From Microbacterium sp. GCS4 (GTDB lineage Bacteria; Actinomycetota; Actinomycetes; Actinomycetales; Microbacteriaceae), in assembly GCF_001262495.1 (NCBI RefSeq), contig NZ_LGYE01000001.1:682001-746000 (forward strand): a stretch of 64,000 nucleotides of DNA, read 5' to 3'. Below the pieces are notes generated by a model. The model saw nothing but the letters and a program-made list of their open reading frames with translations. It made no database searches and was not told where the DNA came from. The position numbers and the translations under genes were made by a program. The first letter of the stretch is position 1. Each line of letters begins with the position of its first letter. Positions 51,392 through 61,029 of the stretch are shown in pieces.

Positions 51392-54300
51392 GTGTCGAAC
51401 CAGGTGACCGGCGTCAGCGGCGACGGGGGGTTCGGAGCCAATTCCTGGCTCGTGGAAGAGCTCTACGAGCAGTTCAAGGTGAACCGCGACTCCGTCGACA
51501 AGGAGTGGTGGCCGATCCTCGAGAAGTACCACTCCGAGGCAGGAGCCGGCGCAGGGACGCCGGCGGCACCCGCCGCCCCGGCATCGCAGCCCGCAGATGC
51601 CTCGGCCGCGCACCCCGTGACGGCCCCGATTCCCGTGATCGGCGCGCAGCCCGTCGCCCGCACCACGGCGAAGCCCGCCGCGACGGCGCCCATCCCGGCG
51701 CAGGCTCCCAAGCCGGAGGCCAAGGAGACGGAGTCGTCCGCCGAGGAGGACAAGGTCACCCCTCTCCGGGGGCTGCCGAAGACCCTCGCGGCGAACATGG
51801 ACGAGTCGCTCACCGTCCCGACCGCTACCAGTGTCCGCACGGTCCCCGCGAAGCTGATGATCGACAACCGCATCGTCATCAACAACCACATGTCGCGCAC
51901 GCGCGGCGGCAAGATCAGCTTCACGCACCTGATCGGCTGGGCGCTGATCCGCACGCTCGACGAGTTCCGCAGCCAGAACGTCTTCTACGCAGAGATCGAC
52001 GGCAAGCCCTCCGTGGTCGCCCCCGCGCACGTCAACCTCGGCATCGCGATCGATCTGCCGAAGCCCGACGGCACCCGCGCGCTCATGGTGCCGAGCATCA
52101 AGCGCGCCGACACCATGACGTTCTCGGAGTACCTCGTGGCCTACGAGGACCTCGTCACCCGCGCCCGCAACAACAAGCTCACCGCGGCCGACTTCCAGGG
52201 CACCACGGTCTCGCTCACCAACCCGGGCGGAATCGGCACCGTGCACTCCGTGCCGCGACTCATGAAGGGCCAGGGCTGCATCATCGGCGCCGGTGCCCTC
52301 GAGTACCCCGCCGAGTTCCAGGGGGCGAGCGCGAAGACGCTCAACGAGCTCGCGATCGGCAAGACGATCACGCTCACCAGCACCTACGACCACCGCGTCA
52401 TCCAGGGCGCCGGGTCCGGCGAGTTCCTCAAGAAGGTCCACGAGCTCCTGATCGGTCAGCGCGGGTTCTACGACGACATCTTCGCCGCGCTCCGCATCCC
52501 CTACGCACCGATCCGCTGGAATCCCGACATCGCGGTCGACCTCGCCGAGCGCGTCGACAAGCAGTCCCGCGTGCAGGAGCTCATCAACTCCTACCGGGTG
52601 CGCGGCCACCTCATGGCCGACATCGATCCGCTGGAGTACCAGCAGCGCTCCCACCCCGACCTCGAGATCGAGAGCCACGGCCTCACCTTCTGGGACCTCG
52701 ACCGGGAGTTCGTCACCGGCGGCTTCGGCGGTCGGCGCATCGCGAAGCTCCGCGACATCCTCGGCGTCCTGCGCGACTCGTACTGCCGCACGCTCGGCAT
52801 CGAGTACATGCACATCCAGGATCCGGAGCAGCGCCGCTGGTTCCAGGAGAAGGTGGAGGTCAAGTACCAGAAGCCCGGCCACGACGAGCAGCTGCGCGTG
52901 CTGCGCAAGCTCAACGAGGCCGAGGCGTTCGAGACCTTCCTTCAGACGAAGTTCGTCGGCCAGAAGCGGTTCTCCCTCGAGGGCGGCGAGTCGCTCGTCC
53001 CTCTGCTCGACGAGATCCTGCAGGGCGCGGCGACCGCCGGGCTCGAGGGAGCGGCCATCGGCATGGCGCACCGCGGACGCCTGAACGTGCTCACGAACAT
53101 CGCGGGCAAGACCTACGGCCAGGTGTTCCAGGAGTTCGAGGGCACCCAGACGCCGGGAAACCAGCGTGGCTCCGGCGACGTCAAGTACCACCTCGGCACG
53201 CAGGGCACGTTCATCGCCGACGACGAGTCGGAACTCCCCGTCTACCTCGCTGCGAACCCCTCGCACCTCGAGACCGTCGACGGCGTACTCGAGGGCATCG
53301 TTCGCGCCAAGCAGGACCGCAAGCCGATCGGCACCTTCACCTGGCTGCCCATCCTCGTGCACGGCGACGCCGCGTTCGCAGGCCAGGGCGTGGTCGTCGA
53401 GACCCTGCAGATGTCGCAGCTGCGCGGCTACCGCACCGGCGGCACGATCCACGTGGTCGTCAACAACCAGGTCGGCTTCACGACCCTGCCCAACGACTCG
53501 CGCACCTCGGTGTACGCCACCGACGTCGCCAAGACCATCCAGGCGCCGGTCCTGCACGTGAACGGCGACGACCCCGAGGCCGTGATCCACGTCGCGCAGC
53601 TCGCGTTCGAGTACCGCGAGCGGTTCCACCGCGACGTCGTGATCGATCTGGTCTGCTACCGCCGCCGCGGACACAACGAGGGAGACGACCCCTCGATGAC
53701 GCAGCCCCTCATGACCGACCTGATCCAGGCGAAGCGCTCGGTGCGCAAGCTGTACACCGAGTCGCTCGTGGGCCGCGGTGACATCACCGAGGAGGAGTAC
53801 GACGAGGCCAAGGCCGACTTCCAGAACCGTCTGGAGATCGCCTTCGCCGAGACGCACGCCGCAGAGACGGGGGCCACCCCGGTCGTATCCGAGCAGGCGC
53901 CGATCGAGGAGCAGGTCGGAGCCCCCGAGGTCACCGGCGTTTCGACAGAGGTGATCCAGCTCATCGGCGACGCCTTCGTCAACAAGCCCGAGGGCTTCAC
54001 TGTGCACCCGAAGCTGCAGCAGCAGCTCGAGAAGCGCCTCGACATGAGCCGCAACGGCAACATCGACTGGGGCTTCGGCGAACTGCTGGCCTTCGGCTCG
54101 CTCCTCGTCGAGGGCACGCCCGTGCGACTCGCCGGTCAGGACTCGCGACGAGGCACCTTCGTGCAGCGACACGCGACCCTGCACGACCGCGCGAACGGCC
54201 AGGAGTGGCTGCCGCTGTCGAACCTCTCCGACTCTCAGGGGCGGTTCTTCGTCTACGACTCGCTGCTCAGCGAGTACGCGGCGCTCGGCTTCGAGTACGG

Positions 54301-55087
54301 ATACTCCGTCGAGGCTCCCGAGGCTCTCGTGCTCTGGGAGGCGCAGTTCGGCGACTTCGTCAACGGCGCCCAGTCGGTGATCGACGAGTACATCTCCGCG
54401 GCCGAGCAGAAGTGGGGGCAGCAGTCCAGCGTCACTCTGCTCCTCCCCCACGGCTACGAGGGCCAGGGACCCGACCACTCCTCGTCGCGGATCGAGCGCT
54501 TCCTGCAGATGTGCGCACAGGACAACATGATCGTCGCGCGTCCCTCGACCCCGGCGTCATACTTCCACCTGCTGCGGCGCCAGGCCTACGCGCGTCCGCG
54601 CAAGCCGCTCATCGTCTTCACCCCGAAGGCGATGCTGCGACTGCGCGGCGCGACCAGCCCGGTCGAGGCGTTCACTCAGGGCCGATTCGAGCCCGTGATC
54701 GACGACACCCGCGAACTGGACCGCAACGCCGTCAAGCGCGTGCTCGTGCACTCGGGCAAGGTCCACTGGGATCTGCGGTCCGAGCTCGAGAAGAACCCGA
54801 ACCCGGAGATCGCGCTCGTGCGGCTCGAGCAGCTGTACCCGACGCCGATCGATGCACTGAAGGCCATCACCGACACCTACCCGAACGCGGAGCTCGTGTG
54901 GGTGCAGGAGGAGCCGGAGAACCAGGGCGCATGGCCATTCCTTGCGCTCTCCTTCGCGGACGTACCGGGCGACCGCACGTTCCGTCCGATCGCACGCGCC
55001 GCCTCGGCGTCTCCCGCGACGGGGTCGTCCAAAGTGCACGCCGCCGAGCAGGCGACACTGATCCGCGAAGCGGTCACGCTCGGCTGA
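51392..55087 (+). CDS. kgd: Multifunctional 2-oxoglutarate decarboxylase/dehydrogenase (Kgd/OdhA)
   Basis: 1231 residues. Actinobacterial fusion of an N-terminal segment (about 1-45, GANSWLVEELYEQFKVN), a Pro/Ala linker, an E2-type succinyltransferase domain without lipoyl domain (about 125-345, TYDHRVIQGAGSGEFL), and ThDP-dependent E1 (about 375-1231; HGDAAFAGQG, VNNQVGFTT, RRGHNEGDDP, and pyrimidine domain HGYEGQGPDHSS). Works in the TCA cycle with E2p and Lpd, with succinate-semialdehyde and acyloin activities also reported. The GTG at 51392 fits the family N-terminus; an upstream GTG at 51359 is also in frame. A terminator follows. Confidence 0.96.
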   Translation: MSNQVTGVSGDGGFGANSWLVEELYEQFKVNRDSVDKEWWPILEKYHSEAGAGAGTPAAPAAPASQPADASAAHPVTAPIPVIGAQPVARTTAKPAATAPIPAQAPKPEAKETESSAEEDKVTPLRGLPKTLAANMDESLTVPTATSVRTVPAKLMIDNRIVINNHMSRTRGGKISFTHLIGWALIRTLDEFRSQNVFYAEIDGKPSVVAPAHVNLGIAIDLPKPDGTRALMVPSIKRADTMTFSEYLVAYEDLVTRARNNKLTAADFQGTTVSLTNPGGIGTVHSVPRLMKGQGCIIGAGALEYPAEFQGASAKTLNELAIGKTITLTSTYDHRVIQGAGSGEFLKKVHELLIGQRGFYDDIFAALRIPYAPIRWNPDIAVDLAERVDKQSRVQELINSYRVRGHLMADIDPLEYQQRSHPDLEIESHGLTFWDLDREFVTGGFGGRRIAKLRDILGVLRDSYCRTLGIEYMHIQDPEQRRWFQEKVEVKYQKPGHDEQLRVLRKLNEAEAFETFLQTKFVGQKRFSLEGGESLVPLLDEILQGAATAGLEGAAIGMAHRGRLNVLTNIAGKTYGQVFQEFEGTQTPGNQRGSGDVKYHLGTQGTFIADDESELPVYLAANPSHLETVDGVLEGIVRAKQDRKPIGTFTWLPILVHGDAAFAGQGVVVETLQMSQLRGYRTGGTIHVVVNNQVGFTTLPNDSRTSVYATDVAKTIQAPVLHVNGDDPEAVIHVAQLAFEYRERFHRDVVIDLVCYRRRGHNEGDDPSMTQPLMTDLIQAKRSVRKLYTESLVGRGDITEEEYDEAKADFQNRLEIAFAETHAAETGATPVVSEQAPIEEQVGAPEVTGVSTEVIQLIGDAFVNKPEGFTVHPKLQQQLEKRLDMSRNGNIDWGFGELLAFGSLLVEGTPVRLAGQDSRRGTFVQRHATLHDRANGQEWLPLSNLSDSQGRFFVYDSLLSEYAALGFEYGYSVEAPEALVLWEAQFGDFVNGAQSVIDEYISAAEQKWGQQSSVTLLLPHGYEGQGPDHSSSRIERFLQMCAQDNMIVARPSTPASYFHLLRRQAYARPRKPLIVFTPKAMLRLRGATSPVEAFTQGRFEPVIDDTRELDRNAVKRVLVHSGKVHWDLRSELEKNPNPEIALVRLEQLYPTPIDALKAITDTYPNAELVWVQEEPENQGAWPFLALSFADVPGDRTFRPIARAASASPATGSSKVHAAEQATLIREAVTLG

Positions 55088-55103
55088 ATCTGCGCGACAA
55101 GAT

Positions 55104-55135
55104 GAAGGGCCCCGATCTCCTGATCGGGGCCCTTC
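55104..55135. terminator. Bidirectional terminator kgd/eis
   Basis: 14-bp stem (GAAGGGCCCCGATC and complement) with a 4-nt loop, between convergent genes. Confidence 0.85.
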
Positions 55136-55171
55136 GTCATGCGGCGTCGGGGGTGCGACGGTGCCGCCCGG

Positions 55172-56479
55172 TCAGTACCAGATGTCGAGCACGGGCGCCG
55201 GCAGGCTCACGAACGCGCGGTCGAGTGCCGCGACCGTGTCCGGAGTCGCTGCGATGCGTCCGGCACCGGCGAGGGATGCCGCGCGCACGCCGCCCGCATA
55301 GATCGATGACAACGCGGACACGTCGAGTTCGACGTCCGGTGTGACCGCCTCGACGGATTCCACCGCGGCGGCTCCGGCGGCATCGACCCGGAGACGCCAG
55401 TCGCCGGCGGCGAAACCGAGGGGGTCGGTCACGCGCAGCACGACGTCGAGCGGCGACATGTACCGCCGTGCGGTCAGCGCGGCGGTCACGTCGAGGATGC
55501 GCAGCCACCCGTGATCATGCACAGTCTGCGTCACACCACGCTGATCGAGCACGAGCCAGGGCAGAGAGTCGTCGAGCGGACGCAGGTCTGCCTCGACGCG
55601 ATCGACGAGGTCGTGCTGCAGCGCGAACCGCCACAGTGCGCCCGTCGCCTCCGCCGTCTCAGCGACGAGCAGGCGCACCTTCATCGTGTGGCGCCACGCG
55701 GCCTCTCCAGAGCCTTCGGCCAGCGTGTACGCCATCGCACCGCGCACCTCTCCCGAGGCGTCCCGGTAGCGCACACCGCGGACGCTGTCGCGGTCCGTGT
55801 CGGCGGGCGCGAGTCCGGACATCTGCTGCCAGCGCGCCGTCCATCCGGGGATCTGCCCCGGCCTGGACCCGCGTGCGCGCTCGTGCACAGCGCCGAGCTC
55901 GCTCGCGAGCGTGTCGCGATCGACGTACTCCAGTCGGCCGGGCGCCGCCGGAGCCGCCCAGCCCGCACGGCGTGTGTCGACGGCGACGCGCGCGACGGGG
56001 ATCGCCGAGCCGAATCCGTAGCGCCCGTAGATCGTCGCCTCCGAGACCGTGAGCCCGGCCACGGGGACGCCGGCGGCCACCGCGGCGCGCAGCTCGCCTT
56101 CGAGCAGGGCTCGCGCGATGCCGCGCCGACGATGCGTCGCGGAGACCGTGACCCCGCTGATGGCCCACATCGGGAGCTCTCCCCCGCCGGGCAGGCTGAG
56201 GGGCGTGACCCAGGAGTCGACCGTCGCGACGGGCCTGCCGTCGGGTGCGCCTCGATCGAAGACGCCGATGTTCCGACGGGACTCGAAGGTCGCGGTGCCG
56301 AACGCGAGCGACTCCGCGCTCTGCTCCGGTCCGAGGAAGCCCCGCGAGACGGCGCGTTGGAACGCCTCGGACTCCGCGGCATCCGAGGTGTCGATCACCC
56401 GGTAATCGAGCTCGTCTGCGGAGAGGCGATCGGCGGAGGCGGAGTCGGCGGGGATGTCGCGTGCGTCGATGAGCGTCAT
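55172..56479 (-). CDS. eis: Eis-like N-acetyltransferase
   Basis: 435 residues. Eis architecture: two GNAT domains and a C-terminal SCP2-like domain ending LDIWY, whose C-terminal carboxylate serves catalysis in Eis. Acetyl-CoA loop VSATHRRRGIARALLEGEL and the conserved VSEATIYGRYGFG. Mycobacterial Eis acetylates aminoglycosides and other amines; natural substrates here are unknown. Independent gene, convergent with kgd. Confidence 0.9.
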   Translation of the reverse strand: MTLIDARDIPADSASADRLSADELDYRVIDTSDAAESEAFQRAVSRGFLGPEQSAESLAFGTATFESRRNIGVFDRGAPDGRPVATVDSWVTPLSLPGGGELPMWAISGVTVSATHRRRGIARALLEGELRAAVAAGVPVAGLTVSEATIYGRYGFGSAIPVARVAVDTRRAGWAAPAAPGRLEYVDRDTLASELGAVHERARGSRPGQIPGWTARWQQMSGLAPADTDRDSVRGVRYRDASGEVRGAMAYTLAEGSGEAAWRHTMKVRLLVAETAEATGALWRFALQHDLVDRVEADLRPLDDSLPWLVLDQRGVTQTVHDHGWLRILDVTAALTARRYMSPLDVVLRVTDPLGFAAGDWRLRVDAAGAAAVESVEAVTPDVELDVSALSSIYAGGVRAASLAGAGRIAATPDTVAALDRAFVSLPAPVLDIWY

Positions 56480-56531
56480 GCCACCACCCTACGGGTGGGC
56501 GGCGACGTAGTCGGACGGGCGCCGCTGCGGC

Positions 56532-56777
56532 CTAGTGCTGCGCGGCCTGGACCTCGCGCAGGCGCGCGAACACCTGATCGCGGAGCTCCTCGGGAGCCGT
56601 CTCCTTGCACGCACGCGCCACGACCTCGGTGAGGGTCTTCGCGACCAGCGCCTCGTCCCGGCACGACGGGCAGTTCTCGAGGTGCTCGCGGATCTCCGAG
56701 TGCTCGGTCTTGCAGACCTCGTTGCGGAGGTACTCCTCCAGGTCCTGGCGGGCCTTATCGCAGCCGCAATCGCTCAT
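56532..56777 (-). CDS. rsrA: RsrA-type zinc anti-sigma factor
   Basis: 81 residues. Zinc-associated anti-sigma protein: HLENCPSC (His32-x3-Cys36-x2-Cys39) with Cys22 and Cys4/Cys6 nearby, matching RsrA of Streptomyces and RshA of mycobacteria. Disulfide stress expels zinc and frees the sigma factor. The ATG overlaps the sigR stop by 4 nt (ATGA), ensuring paired synthesis. Cytosolic. Confidence 0.93.
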   Translation of the reverse strand: MSDCGCDKARQDLEEYLRNEVCKTEHSEIREHLENCPSCRDEALVAKTLTEVVARACKETAPEELRDQVFARLREVQAAQH

Positions 56778-57379
56778 TTCCTGCTCCTCGTGTCGGCCGC
56801 GGAGATTCCCCGCTCCGCGGCATAGTCGGCCAGCAGCTCCCGCAGCATCCGCCTGCCTCGATGCAGGCGGCTCATCACGGTGCCGATGGGCGTCTTCATG
56901 ATGTCGGCGATCTCCTGGTAGGCGAAGCCCTCGACGTCAGCGAGGTACACCGCCAGCCGGAAGTCCTCCGGGACAGCCTGCAGCGCGTCCTTCACGACGG
57001 ATGCCGGCATGTGGTCGATCGCCTCGGCCTCGGCCGAGCGGCTGTGCGAGGCCGTGGTCGACTCCGCGCCGCCGAGCTGCCAGTCCTCGAGCTCGTCGAT
57101 CGTGCCCTGGAACGGCTCCCGCTGCTTCTTGCGATAGATGTTGATGTACGTGTTCGTGAGGATGCGGTACAACCAGGCCTTGAGGTTCGTGCCCTGCGAG
57201 AACGTCGACCAGGAGCCGTACGCCTTCACGAACGTCTCCTGCACGAGGTCGGCGGCATCGGCCGGGTTGCGGGTCATGCGCATGGCGGCGGCGTACAGCT
57301 GGTCCATGAACGGAAGCGCCTGCTCCTCGAACTCCCGTCGAGGGTCGCTGACCGTGCTTGCGGGTGCGGTGTCATCCAT
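56774..57379 (-). CDS. sigR: SigR/SigH-type ECF sigma factor
   Basis: 201 residues. Sigma-70 region 2 ([38 protein letters not shown]), core-binding [22 protein letters not shown], and region 4 ([39 protein letters not shown]). Controls the thiol-oxidative stress regulon in Actinobacteria with RsrA. The start ATG at 57379 is 8 nt after a TAGACT box (57388-57393, reverse strand), leaderless; an upstream in-frame ATG at 57436, with GGAAGAGAG before it, could make a longer form as in Streptomyces sigma-R prime. Coupled to rsrA. Confidence 0.93.
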   Translation of the reverse strand: MDDTAPASTVSDPRREFEEQALPFMDQLYAAAMRMTRNPADAADLVQETFVKAYGSWSTFSQGTNLKAWLYRILTNTYINIYRKKQREPFQGTIDELEDWQLGGAESTTASHSRSAEAEAIDHMPASVVKDALQAVPEDFRLAVYLADVEGFAYQEIADIMKTPIGTVMSRLHRGRRMLRELLADYAAERGISAADTRSRK

Positions 57380-57508
57380 CACCGGCCAGTCTAGGCCGCT
57401 GAGGCGCACGGATTCGCGTTCCAGCGTGGCGAGCATGCTTCTCTCTTCCGGTCTCGAGATCGCGCCGTTCGGTCGGGCGGCGACTCGTCTTCACTAAAGT
57501 GGGAACCG

Positions 57509-58834
57509 ATGAGCGCTGACAGGTATTCCCCCGCCCCGGTCCGCGGCGCCTACACGGCCCCGACCGCCTCCGACGCCGTGCACGCCACCGTGACGATTCC
57601 AGGCTCGAAGTCGCTCACGAACCGCGAGCTCATCATCGCAGCGATCGCGGACGGCCCCGGTCGGCTCGTGGCACCTCTGCACTCCGACGACTCGCGACGG
57701 ATGGTCGACGCGCTCCGCGCGCTGGGCATCGGGATCGAAGAGGTCGAAGGGTCGGGCGAGTTCGGTCCGGACCTCGTCGTCACTCCCGCCAAGCTCGTCG
57801 GCGGTTCGACCGTCGACTGCGGTCAGGCCGGCACCGTGATGCGCTTCATCGCGCCGCTCGCGGGACTCGCGGCGAACGACGTGCACCTCACCGCACACGA
57901 GTCGGCGCTGCACCGACCGATGGGCGGGCTCATCACGGCGCTCCGCGACCTCGGAGTGGACATCGACGACGAGGGCACCTGGGCGCTTCCGTTCACGATC
58001 CGCGGTCACGGCCGCATCATGGGCGGGCGTGTGGAGATCGACGCATCGGCCTCCAGCCAGTTCGTGTCGGGTCTGCTGCTCGCTGCGCCGCGCTTCGACG
58101 TCGGACTCCACCTCGTGCACACCGGGGAGCACCTGCCGAGCCTCCCGCACATCGACATGACGATCGAAGCGCTCAGCCGCCGCGGCATCCGCATCGAACG
58201 CCCCGCGCACGGCGAGTGGCTCGTCGAAGCCGGGGTGCCGCGCGCCAAGGAGATCGCGATCGAACCCGATCTCTCGAATGCCGCGCCCTTCCTCGGCGCA
58301 GCCCTCGTCGCGGGAGGGTCCGTCTCCGTTACCGGGTGGCCCGTGCACTCGACGCAGCCCGGCGCGCTGCTGCCGGAGATCCTCCAGGCTCTGGGAGCGC
58401 ACGTCGGTCGACACAGCGGCACCATGACCGTCAAAGCGGGCTCCGAGATCCGCGGTCTCGACATGGACCTGTCCGCGGCCAGCGAGCTCACTCCGACGCT
58501 GGTGGGGCTCGCCGCCTTCGCCTCCGGGCCGACCACGATCCGCGGCATCGGACACATCCGCATGCATGAGACGGACCGCATCGCGGCGCTCATCACGAAC
58601 CTCCGTGCCCTCGGCGGCGAGGCAGAGGAGCTGCCCGACGGCCTGCGCATCATCCCGCGTCCGCTGCACGGCGGCACGTGGAAGGCCTACCACGACCACC
58701 GCATGGCGACGACCGGCGCGCTGATCGGTCTGCGTGTCCCCGGTGTCGAGATCGACGACATCGGCACGACCGCGAAGACGCTCCCCGAGTTCACGGTGCT
58801 GTGGGAGCGGATGCTGCGAGGCGCGTCCGCGTGA
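57509..58834 (+). CDS. aroA: 5-enolpyruvylshikimate-3-phosphate synthase
   Basis: 441 residues. Sixth shikimate step, the target of glyphosate. Motifs: PGSKSLTNREL (Lys and Ser binding shikimate-3-P), CGQAGTVMRF, ASASSQFVSGLLLAAPRF, LPHIDMTI and DHRMATTGALIGL. Length is standard. Leaderless start: TAAAGT at 57495-57500 ends 8 nt before the ATG. The stop overlaps the next gene (GTGA). It is divergent from sigR. Confidence 0.97.
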   Translation: MSADRYSPAPVRGAYTAPTASDAVHATVTIPGSKSLTNRELIIAAIADGPGRLVAPLHSDDSRRMVDALRALGIGIEEVEGSGEFGPDLVVTPAKLVGGSTVDCGQAGTVMRFIAPLAGLAANDVHLTAHESALHRPMGGLITALRDLGVDIDDEGTWALPFTIRGHGRIMGGRVEIDASASSQFVSGLLLAAPRFDVGLHLVHTGEHLPSLPHIDMTIEALSRRGIRIERPAHGEWLVEAGVPRAKEIAIEPDLSNAAPFLGAALVAGGSVSVTGWPVHSTQPGALLPEILQALGAHVGRHSGTMTVKAGSEIRGLDMDLSAASELTPTLVGLAAFASGPTTIRGIGHIRMHETDRIAALITNLRALGGEAEELPDGLRIIPRPLHGGTWKAYHDHRMATTGALIGLRVPGVEIDDIGTTAKTLPEFTVLWERMLRGASA

Positions 58835-59901
58835 GCTGGCTCGACGACGCCGACGACCTCGAGGACGACTACGAGGAGTACGACGAGAGCAGCATCCGCA
58901 CCCGCCCGAACCCGAAGGCGAACCGGCCGCGCACCAAGCGGCGCCCGGCGCACGATGACGCCCAGATCGGACGGGTCCTCGGCGTCGACCGCGGACGGTA
59001 CTCGGTCATGCTCGACGAGAACGGCCCCGAGGAGCGCACCATCACGGCGGCCAGGGCGCGCGAACTGCGCCGGACCCCGATCGTCACAGGTGACCAGGCA
59101 CGAGTCGTCGGCGACACGTCCGGCGAAGAGGGCACACTGGGACGTATCGTCGGGATCGTCGAGCGCACCTCGCTCCTTCGGCGCAGTGCGGACGACACCG
59201 ATCAGGTCGAGCGGGTGATCGTCGCGAACGCCGATCAGATGCTCGTCGTGGTCGCCGCGGCCGATCCGGAGCCGCGCGCACGGCTCGTCGACCGCTACCT
59301 CGTCGCTGCTCTGGATGCCGGCATCCGGCCGCTTCTCGTCGTCACCAAGACGGACCTCGCCGACCCCACCTCGTTCCTCTCGCATTTCGACGGCCTCGAC
59401 CTCCGTGTGTTCACCAGCGCGCGGGCGGAGATGCCGGTCGATGAGATCGGCGCGGCGCTCGTCGGCCACTCGACCGTGTTCGTCGGCCACTCGGGCGTGG
59501 GCAAGTCGACGCTCGTGAACGCACTCGTGCCGACCGCGCTGCGCGCCACCGGCCATGTGAACCAGGTCACGGGCCGAGGGCGTCACACCTCGTCGTCGAC
59601 GGTCTCCCTGCGGTACGAGAGCGCTGACGGGTCGGGCTGGGTCATCGACACCCCCGGAGTGCGCTCTTTCGGCCTCGGACACGTCGACCCGGCGAACATC
59701 CTCGCCGCTTTCACGGAGCTCGCCGTGATCGCCGAGAACTGCCCGCGCGGCTGCACGCATCTCGCCGACGCTCCGGACTGCGCACTGATCGAGGCCGCGG
59801 AGCGCGGTGAGCTCGGCGAGACGGGGCTCGCGCGACTGGATTCGCTGCAGCGCCTGCTGCAGACCTTCGCCGACAAGGCGGAGCAGACGCCCGGCCGATA
59901 G
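58831..59901 (+). CDS. rsgA: Ribosome small-subunit GTPase RsgA
   Basis: 356 residues. Circularly permuted GTPase that matures the 30S subunit. An acidic N-terminal extension (DDADDLEDDYEEYDES) precedes an OB domain, then G4 VVTKTD, G1 GHSGVGKSTLVN, G3 DTPG, and a zinc region CPRGCTHLADAPDCAL. The GTG start overlaps the aroA stop (GTGA), so it is translationally coupled. The aroA-rsgA order is common in Actinobacteria. Confidence 0.95.
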   Translation: MSWLDDADDLEDDYEEYDESSIRTRPNPKANRPRTKRRPAHDDAQIGRVLGVDRGRYSVMLDENGPEERTITAARARELRRTPIVTGDQARVVGDTSGEEGTLGRIVGIVERTSLLRRSADDTDQVERVIVANADQMLVVVAAADPEPRARLVDRYLVAALDAGIRPLLVVTKTDLADPTSFLSHFDGLDLRVFTSARAEMPVDEIGAALVGHSTVFVGHSGVGKSTLVNALVPTALRATGHVNQVTGRGRHTSSSTVSLRYESADGSGWVIDTPGVRSFGLGHVDPANILAAFTELAVIAENCPRGCTHLADAPDCALIEAAERGELGETGLARLDSLQRLLQTFADKAEQTPGR

Positions 59902-59910
59902 GCTGGACCC

Positions 59911-60384
59911 GTGACTGTGCGCCTGGAACCCGGAACCGCTGCCCCCGACTTCTCCCTGCTCGACCAGGACGGCGACACCGTCCGGCTCGCGGACCTCCAT
60001 GGCGAGAAGGTCGTGCTGTACTTCTATCCCGCGGCCATGACTCCCGGATGCACGACGCAGGCCTGCGACTTCCGCGACAGCATCTCCTCGCTGCAGGGCG
60101 CCGGGTACCGCGTGATCGGGGTCTCGCGCGACGAGCCGGCGAAGCTGCGCGAGTTCCGCGAGCGCGACGGGCTCACGTTCACGCTGTTGAGCGACCCCGA
60201 CCACTCCGCACACCTCGCCTATGGCGCGTGGGGCGAGAAGATGAACTACGGCAAGGTCGTCGAAGGAGTTCTGCGTTCGACCTTCGTGATCGACGAGGAC
60301 GGCACGATCGCTCTCGCGCAGTACAACGTGAAGGCCACGGGGCACGTCGCCCGGCTGCGCAAGCAGCTCGGCATCGACGCCTGA
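59911..60384 (+). CDS. bcp: Thiol peroxidase, BCP/PrxQ type
   Basis: 157 residues. Atypical 2-Cys peroxiredoxin that reduces H2O2 and alkyl peroxides with thioredoxin. Peroxidatic Cys47 in YFYPAAMTPGCTTQAC and resolving Cys52 five residues later, plus LSDPDHSAHLAYGAW. The GTG start is 6 nt after TAGGCT (59899-59904), so it is leaderless with its own promoter despite lying 9 nt after rsgA. Confidence 0.94.
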   Translation: MTVRLEPGTAAPDFSLLDQDGDTVRLADLHGEKVVLYFYPAAMTPGCTTQACDFRDSISSLQGAGYRVIGVSRDEPAKLREFRERDGLTFTLLSDPDHSAHLAYGAWGEKMNYGKVVEGVLRSTFVIDEDGTIALAQYNVKATGHVARLRKQLGIDA

Positions 60385-60411
60385 GCGCTCCGCCTTCGCT
60401 GAGCGCTCCTC

Positions 60412-60795
60412 CTACTCGGAGGGGCTCGCGTTCTCCGCGCGCGTCGTGGCGATCAACAGCACGAAGCACAGCAGCCCCGGCAGTCCGACGGCGAGGGTGA
60501 ACACCCACGACACGGGCTGGATCGTGAGCGACGCCAGGGCCAGCGCGACGGCGAGCACCTGGAAGACGATGCCGCCCGAGCGCGCCCAGGAGCGCCCCGT
60601 CCTCGTGCCGATCGCGAAGGCGGCGAGCGCCGCCGCGCCCAGCAGTGTGAGCACGATCAGCGCGATCGCGGTGGGCAGGGATGCGGCATCCCCTGACCCG
60701 AGGCCGACGATCTCGATGAGGGCGAACACGATCAGCGCCAACGCCTCGAGGGCGAGGATCGCAGCGGCCGCGAGAGCCAGGGCCGGTGAGCGCAC
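60412..60795 (-). CDS. Small four-helix membrane protein, unknown
   Basis: 127 residues, four hydrophobic segments (beginning MRSPALALAAAAILALEALALIVFAL), ending TTRAENASPSE. No recognised domain. The GTG at 60795 has AGGAGA 6 nt upstream and is preferred. An ATG at 60852, 5 nt after a TATTCT box, is an alternative that would add a polar 19-residue leader. Convergent with bcp. Confidence 0.75.
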   Translation of the reverse strand: MRSPALALAAAAILALEALALIVFALIEIVGLGSGDAASLPTAIALIVLTLLGAAALAAFAIGTRTGRSWARSGGIVFQVLAVALALASLTIQPVSWVFTLAVGLPGLLCFVLLIATTRAENASPSE

Positions 60796-60852
60796 GTTGT
60801 CTCCTGAGAATCGAATGGGAAGCGAAGAAACCCTTGATTTCGCCTGGTTCAT

Positions 60853-61029
60853 GTAACAGAATAGACAGCGTCATGTGCTCCCACAGCGGCGTGGGGCGGG
60901 CTTCGTGCCCGCATCACAGAATGCGGGCAACCGTCCGTATCTCAACAGGGTAGCTGAACCCGAACTGCCACCCGAAATCCGCGTCGTCGCGCTGCGACGG
61001 CTCACAAGTCCCACACCGAGGAGCCCCCT
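60853..61029. other. 177-nt region upstream of whiB
   Basis: Holds a perfect hairpin (60906-60929, arms TGCCCGCAT and ATGCGGGCA, 6-nt loop) followed by no T-tract, and a GAGGAG ribosome site just before the whiB ATG. A TATTCT -10 for the divergent membrane gene lies near 60858. The long leader of whiB may carry regulation, but no known riboswitch is evident. Confidence 0.45.

Noticed and set aside
51251..54478. A 1075-codon minus-strand frame opposite kgd
   Set aside because: Antisense to the conserved kgd sequence; composition typical of GC-rich shadow frames.
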